Shown here: positions 28,134 to 31,542 of the stretch, piece by piece
How the letters are laid out: the number at the start of each line of letters is the position of its first letter
Position numbering within the stretch: the stretch's first letter is position 1
Origin: an uncultured Raoultella sp.
GTDB lineage: Bacteria > Pseudomonadota > Gammaproteobacteria > Enterobacterales > Enterobacteriaceae
Assembly: GCA_900759445.1 (NCBI GenBank)
Contig: CAAEVH010000061.1
Coordinates: 1-31,542 of the forward strand
Reading direction: 5' to 3'
DNA length: 31,542 nucleotides
Notes under the pieces: model-generated
Told to the model about the DNA's origin: nothing
The model's input: the letters and a program-made list of their open reading frames with translations, nothing else
Database searches by the model: none
Program-made: the position numbers and the translations under genes

Positions 28134-28169
28134 TGTGCATCAGCGCCCACTGATTATGGCGGATGCACA
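28134..28169. promoter_or_regulatory. Inverted repeat, possible regulator site in the garD-garL gap
   Basis: TGTGCATC (28134-28141) and GATGCACA (28162-28169) are perfect 8-bp arms with a 20-bp spacer. The sugar-acid activator CdaR is known to control garD and garPLRK in E. coli; assigning this repeat to CdaR is inference. Apart from this, the CRP site and the garP scrap, I see nothing else in 27967-28477. Confidence 0.45.
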
Positions 28170-28333
28170 ATTTTAATGATTATTAATTCCATTTTATGGG
28201 TTTTTTGCACGGTGTTCTCTGGCTGTCAGCTGATTATACTGAGTCATGCTTGCTATGCACCGGATGAGTAAATCGAGTGCTTCTGATCTCGGTTTATAAA
28301 TAATTAAGAGACACACCAAAAATAAATAAATGA

Positions 28334-28449
28334 AGTGCAATGCTCTCATTTAACGCAGCGCTAATCTTCATCGGATGTTTGGCCTGATGGCAATGATTTA
28401 CTATCCGTTTATCATCGGCAACATTCAATATGTGGAACTGCAGAAATAA
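28334..28449 (+). pseudogene. garP: Remnant of garP, galactarate/glucarate MFS transporter (3' end only, frameshifted)
   Basis: The frame from about 28346 reads SFNAALIFIGCLA and then TGA. Shifting one base at 28384-28387 gives MAMIYYPFIIGNIQYVELQK and a TAA at 28447-28449. E. coli GarP (444 residues) ends in the same pattern, SFNAAL-F-GC-ALMAM and a tail ending ELQK. The scrap thus matches about the last 34 residues, with one base lost. No other part of the 1.3-kb gene is recognisable between garD and garL. The scrap ends 28 bp before garL, exactly the garP position in E. coli. Confidence 0.85.
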
Positions 28450-28477
28450 TTAACGGTTAAGTGACAAGGTATAAGTG

Positions 28478-29248
28478 ATGAATAACGATATCTTCCCGAA
28501 TAAATTTAAGGCGGCCCTGGCGGCGCATCAGATTCAAATTGGCTGCTGGTCCGCCCTGGCCAGCCCTATCACGACAGAGGTGTTAGGCCTGGCCGGTTTC
28601 GACTGGCTGGTGCTGGACGGCGAACATGCGCCGAACGATATCTCCACCTTTATCCCCCAGCTGATGGCGCTGAAAGGCAGCGCCAGCGCGCCGGTTGTGC
28701 GCGTACCGACCAACGAACCGGTGATCATTAAGCGCCTGCTGGATATTGGTTTCTATAACTTTTTGATCCCGTTCGTGGAAAGCGAAGAAGAAGCGATTAA
28801 CGCCGTCGCCGCCACCCGCTACCCGCCAGAAGGCATTCGCGGCGTTTCCGTGTCGCACCGCGCCAATATGTTTGGCACGGTGCCGGATTACTTCGCGCAG
28901 TCGAACCAAAACATCACCATCCTGGTACAAATTGAAAGCCAGCAGGGGGTGGATAACGTTGATGCGATCGCTGCGACTGCGGGCGTTGACGGTATTTTTG
29001 TCGGCCCAAGCGATCTGGCCGCCGCGCTGGGACATCTGGGCAACGCCTCTCACCCGCAGGTCCAGCAGGCTATCCAGCACATTTTTGCAAGCGCGAAAAA
29101 GCATGGCAAGCCGAGCGGTATTCTGGCGCCGGTAGAAGCGGATGCGCGTCGCTATCTGGAATGGGGCGCAACCTTTGTCGCCGTCGGCAGCGATCTGGGC
29201 GTATTCCGCTCCGCCACGCAGAAACTGGCTGATTCCTTTAAGAAATAA
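28478..29248 (+). CDS. garL: GarL, 5-keto-4-deoxy-D-glucarate aldolase
   Basis: The protein has 256 residues from ATG 28478 ([14 protein letters not shown]), with AAGG at 28465-28468; a GTG one codon earlier is not needed. It is a class II HpcH/HpaI aldolase. Active-site residues known from E. coli GarL are present: H50 (DGEHAPND), R75 (VVRVP), E153 (QIESQQG) and D179 (GPSDLAA). It cleaves the GarD product to pyruvate and tartronate semialdehyde. Transcription must now come from the former garP promoter or a new one. Confidence 0.97.
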   Translation: MNNDIFPNKFKAALAAHQIQIGCWSALASPITTEVLGLAGFDWLVLDGEHAPNDISTFIPQLMALKGSASAPVVRVPTNEPVIIKRLLDIGFYNFLIPFVESEEEAINAVAATRYPPEGIRGVSVSHRANMFGTVPDYFAQSNQNITILVQIESQQGVDNVDAIAATAGVDGIFVGPSDLAAALGHLGNASHPQVQQAIQHIFASAKKHGKPSGILAPVEADARRYLEWGATFVAVGSDLGVFRSATQKLADSFKK

Positions 29249-29276
29249 CCGCCACCGCAACAAGAGAGATAAAGAC

Positions 29277-30167
29277 ATGACAATGAAAGTTGGTTTTATT
29301 GGCCTTGGCATCATGGGTAAACCCATGAGTAAAAACCTCCTCAAAGCGGGTTACTCGCTGGTGGTTGCCGATCGTAATCCGGAAGCCATCGCAGAAGTGA
29401 TTGCCGCAGGCGCTGAAACCGCCGCTTCAGCGAAAGCGATAGCTGAGCAGTGCGAGGTGATCATCACCATGCTGCCGAACTCTCCGCATGTGAAAGAGGT
29501 GGCGCTGGGCGAAGGCGGCATTATTGAAGGGGCGAAACCGGGCACCGTGCTGATTGATATGAGCTCTATTGCACCGCTGGCGAGCCGTGAAATCAGCGAT
29601 GCGTTAAAGGCGAAAGGCGTAAATATGCTGGATGCGCCGGTAAGCGGCGGCGAGCCGAAGGCCATTGACGGGACTCTGTCCGTCATGGTTGGTGGTGATA
29701 AAGCGATTTTTGAACAATATTATGACCTGCTGAAAGCGATGGCGGGCTCTGTCGTGCATACCGGCGATATCGGCGCGGGCAACGTGACCAAGCTGGCCAA
29801 CCAGGTGATCGTGGCGCTGAATATCGCGGCGATGTCTGAAGCATTGACTCTGGCCACCAAAGCAGGCGTGAACCCCGATCTGGTGTATCAGGCAATCCGC
29901 GGCGGTCTGGCCGGCAGCACCGTGCTGGATGCCAAAGCGCCCATGGTGATGGATCGCAACTTTAAACCGGGCTTCCGTATCGATTTGCATATCAAAGATC
30001 TGGCGAATGCGCTGGATACGTCCCACGGCGTGGGGGCGCAGCTGCCGCTGACCGCGGCGGTGATGGAGATGATGCAGGCGCTGCGCGCTGACGGCCTGGG
30101 TACCGCCGACCACAGCGCGCTTGCGTGTTACTACGAAAAACTGGCGAAAGTGGAAGTCACTCGCTAA
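29277..30167 (+). CDS. garR: GarR, tartronate semialdehyde reductase
   Basis: The protein has 296 residues from ATG 29277 (MTMKVGFIGLGIMGKPMSKN); a second ATG two codons later is the start used for E. coli GarR (294). AGAGAG is 8 nt before the first ATG, favouring it. It belongs to the beta-hydroxyacid dehydrogenase family: Rossmann GFIGLGIMG, the substrate-binding segment DAPVSGGEPKA and the catalytic lysine in GNVTKLANQ. It reduces tartronate semialdehyde to D-glycerate with NADH. It follows garL by 28 bp. Confidence 0.96.
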   Translation: MTMKVGFIGLGIMGKPMSKNLLKAGYSLVVADRNPEAIAEVIAAGAETAASAKAIAEQCEVIITMLPNSPHVKEVALGEGGIIEGAKPGTVLIDMSSIAPLASREISDALKAKGVNMLDAPVSGGEPKAIDGTLSVMVGGDKAIFEQYYDLLKAMAGSVVHTGDIGAGNVTKLANQVIVALNIAAMSEALTLATKAGVNPDLVYQAIRGGLAGSTVLDAKAPMVMDRNFKPGFRIDLHIKDLANALDTSHGVGAQLPLTAAVMEMMQALRADGLGTADHSALACYYEKLAKVEVTR

Positions 30168-30173
30168 CAAGAA

Positions 30174-30190
30174 GGGCGCGGATGGCGCCC
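30174..30190 (+). other. Stem-loop between garR and garK
   Basis: GGGCGC (30174-30179) and GCGCCC (30185-30190) pair around a 5-nt loop, 6 bp after the garR stop. The following TGTCATTCTTG is not a T run. It may tune garK expression or mRNA stability. Confidence 0.55.
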
Positions 30191-30230
30191 TGTCATTCTT
30201 GCCTTGCGCGGCACTGTCAGGCTAATAACT

Positions 30231-31376
30231 ATGAAAATCGTAATCGCCCCAGACTCTTATAAAGAAAGCCTCTCAGCTACTGAGGTTGCACAGGCTATAG
30301 AAAAAGGTTTTCGGGAGATTTTCCCCGATGCGCTCTATGTAAAGGTCCCCCTCGCCGATGGCGGAGAAGGTACCGTTGAGGCGATGATCGCCGCGACGCA
30401 GGGAACCAAAATGAGCGCTTGTGTGACGGGGCCGCTGGGCGTGCCGGTTGATGCCTGCTGGGGGCTTTCCGGGGATGGGCAAACCGCGTTTATTGAAATG
30501 GCGGCGGCCAGCGGGCTGGGGCTGGTGCCTCCCGCGCAGCGCAATCCGCTGTTGACGACCTCGCGTGGCACCGGTGAGCTGATTTTGCAGGCGCTGGAGC
30601 ATGGGGCGAGAAATATCATTATTGGCATTGGTGGCAGTGCGACCAACGACGGTGGCGCGGGGATGGTGCAGGCGCTGGGCGCGCGGCTTCATGATGCGAA
30701 CGGCGTTGATATTGGTGACGGCGGCGGCAGCCTTGCTTGCCTGAACTCGATCGACCTGTCTGCATTGGATGTTCGGTTGCAGGAGTGTTCAATTCGCGTG
30801 GCCTGCGATGTCTCTAATCCACTGACTGGCGAGACGGGCGCGTCGTGGATTTTCGGCCCGCAAAAAGGGGCGACGGAAGCGATGATTCTCGAGCTGGATC
30901 GTAATCTTGAGCACTATGCGGATGTGATTAAGCGAACTCTGCGTGTCGATGTCAAAGAGGTCGCCGGAGCCGGTGCCGCAGGTGGCATGGGGGCGGCGCT
31001 GATGGCATTTCTGAATGCGGAACTACGTAGCGGTATCGAGATTGTGACCCAGGCGCTGAATCTGGAAGAGCATATTCTTGACTGTTCTCTGGTGGTGACC
31101 GGTGAAGGAAGGCTCGACAGTCAAAGCATTAGCGGTAAGGTCCCGGTCGGCGTTGCCAGCGTGGCGAAAAAGTACCATAAGCCGGTGATTGGTATTGCTG
31201 GTAGTCTGACCCGCGATGTCGGCGTGGTGCATCAGTATGGTATCGATGCGGTGTTCAGCGTGTTGACCACTATCACGAGCCTGGAAGAGGCCTTCCGCGG
31301 CGCTTCGGACAATATTTATCGCGCTTCACGGAATGTTGCTGCGACTTTGCAGGTCGGGATTGTGATGGAAGGATGA
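30231..31376 (+). CDS. garK: GarK, glycerate 2-kinase
   Basis: The protein has 381 residues from ATG 30231 (MKIVIAPDSYKESLSATEVA), the E. coli length; an in-frame ATG at 30204 is unlikely. It belongs to the GarK/GlxK glycerate kinase family: APDSYKESLSA, VPLADGGEGTVEAM, GTGELILQALEHG, IGIGGSATNDGGAGMVQALG and VVTGEGRLDSQSISGKVPVG. It phosphorylates D-glycerate to 2-phosphoglycerate, linking galactarate breakdown to glycolysis. The ribosome site is weak (CAGG). Its stop codon overlaps the rnpB -35 element. Confidence 0.97.
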   Translation: MKIVIAPDSYKESLSATEVAQAIEKGFREIFPDALYVKVPLADGGEGTVEAMIAATQGTKMSACVTGPLGVPVDACWGLSGDGQTAFIEMAAASGLGLVPPAQRNPLLTTSRGTGELILQALEHGARNIIIGIGGSATNDGGAGMVQALGARLHDANGVDIGDGGGSLACLNSIDLSALDVRLQECSIRVACDVSNPLTGETGASWIFGPQKGATEAMILELDRNLEHYADVIKRTLRVDVKEVAGAGAAGGMGAALMAFLNAELRSGIEIVTQALNLEEHILDCSLVVTGEGRLDSQSISGKVPVGVASVAKKYHKPVIGIAGSLTRDVGVVHQYGIDAVFSVLTTITSLEEAFRGASDNIYRASRNVAATLQVGIVMEG

Positions 31377-31401
31377 CAACCGGCGGTAAACCTTTTATAC
31401 T
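31373..31401 (+). promoter_or_regulatory. rnpB promoter
   Basis: -35 ATGACA (31373-31378; 5 of 6 consensus), 17-bp spacer, -10 TATACT (31396-31401). A GC-rich discriminator TCGCGCC leads to the RNA 5' end at about 31409. The -35 includes the garK TGA (31374-31376). Confidence 0.85.
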
Positions 31402-31408
31402 TCGCGCC

Positions 31409-31542
31409 GAAGCTGACCAGACAGTCGCCGCTTCGTCGTCGTCCTCCTCGGGGGAGACGGGCGGAGGGGAGGAAAGTCCGGGCTCCATAGGGCAGGGTGC
31501 CAGGTAACGCCTGGGGGGGAAACCCACGACCAGTGCAACAGA
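31409..31542 (+). ncRNA. rnpB: RNase P RNA (M1 RNA), 5' part
   Basis: From GAAGCTGACCAGACAGTCGC to the window end, 134 nt match the 5' part of E. coli M1 RNA (about 377 nt) almost base for base as I recall it. This includes GGAGGAAAGTCCGGGCTCCA, the conserved P4-side CRI segment, and the GGTGCCAGGTAACGCCTGGG hairpin. The RNA is the catalytic part of RNase P that cuts 5' leaders from pre-tRNAs. The 3' end lies outside the window. Confidence 0.98.

Noticed and set aside
28074..28271. A 65-codon plus-strand ORF in the garD-garL gap
   Set aside because: It starts inside the CRP site, has no ribosome site and no match to GarP or another family I recognise.
28583..29344. A 253-codon minus-strand open frame across garL and garR
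   Set aside because: It crosses two well-identified genes in antisense and shows no motif; it follows from third-position GC bias.

Overview
The window is chromosomal backbone of an Enterobacteriaceae species related to, but not the same as, E. coli. Nearly every protein closely resembles its E. coli counterpart, and gene order follows the nlpI to rnpB segment. Three points differ from E. coli K-12 layout: yhbO is absent between yhbP and yraR, agaBCDI are replaced by a secreted glycoside hydrolase, and garP is reduced to a 3' scrap. Identifications rest on recalled E. coli sequences and visible motifs; no database search was run.

Region 1 (1-4351): the 3' part of nlpI (lipoprotein TPR), the tiny overlapping ORF yrbN, deaD (cold-shock RNA helicase) and mtr (tryptophan permease) with TyrR- and TrpR-type sites, closed by a REP pair. 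Region 2 (4358-9397): yhbW, then ubiV-ubiU divergent from ubiT-yhbS (O2-independent ubiquinone hydroxylation, with a well-placed FNR-type site), then yhbQ and yhbP diverging across a short spacer that holds a perfect inverted repeat. Region 3 (9491-15871): yraR, yraQ, and the leftward cell-envelope group lpoA-yraN-diaA-dolP, with rsmI diverging from lpoA.

Region 4 (15904-26329) is an N-acetylgalactosamine catabolic cluster. AgaF/V/W/E (mannose-family PTS) import GalNAc as GalNAc-6-P, AgaA deacetylates it, AgaS converts GalN-6-P to tagatose-6-P, and KbaY/KbaZ cleave tagatose-1,6-bisphosphate after phosphorylation by a kinase outside the window. A signal-peptide clan GH-D glycosidase lies downstream of kbaY and may release GalNAc or galactose from glycans in the periplasm. 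Six strong AgaR-type operator cores sit before agaS, kbaZ and agaR.

Region 5 (26395-31376) is galactarate catabolism: garD divergent from garL-garR-garK. The garP transporter gene is missing except for about 35 codons of its 3' end, with a frameshift. The window ends inside rnpB, the RNase P RNA.

The most notable items are the garP remnant, the glycosidase swap in the aga cluster with its marginal operator and intergenic hairpin, and the inverted repeat between yhbQ and yhbP. I saw no phage, insertion sequence, CRISPR array or tRNA gene, and no clearly new multi-gene system.
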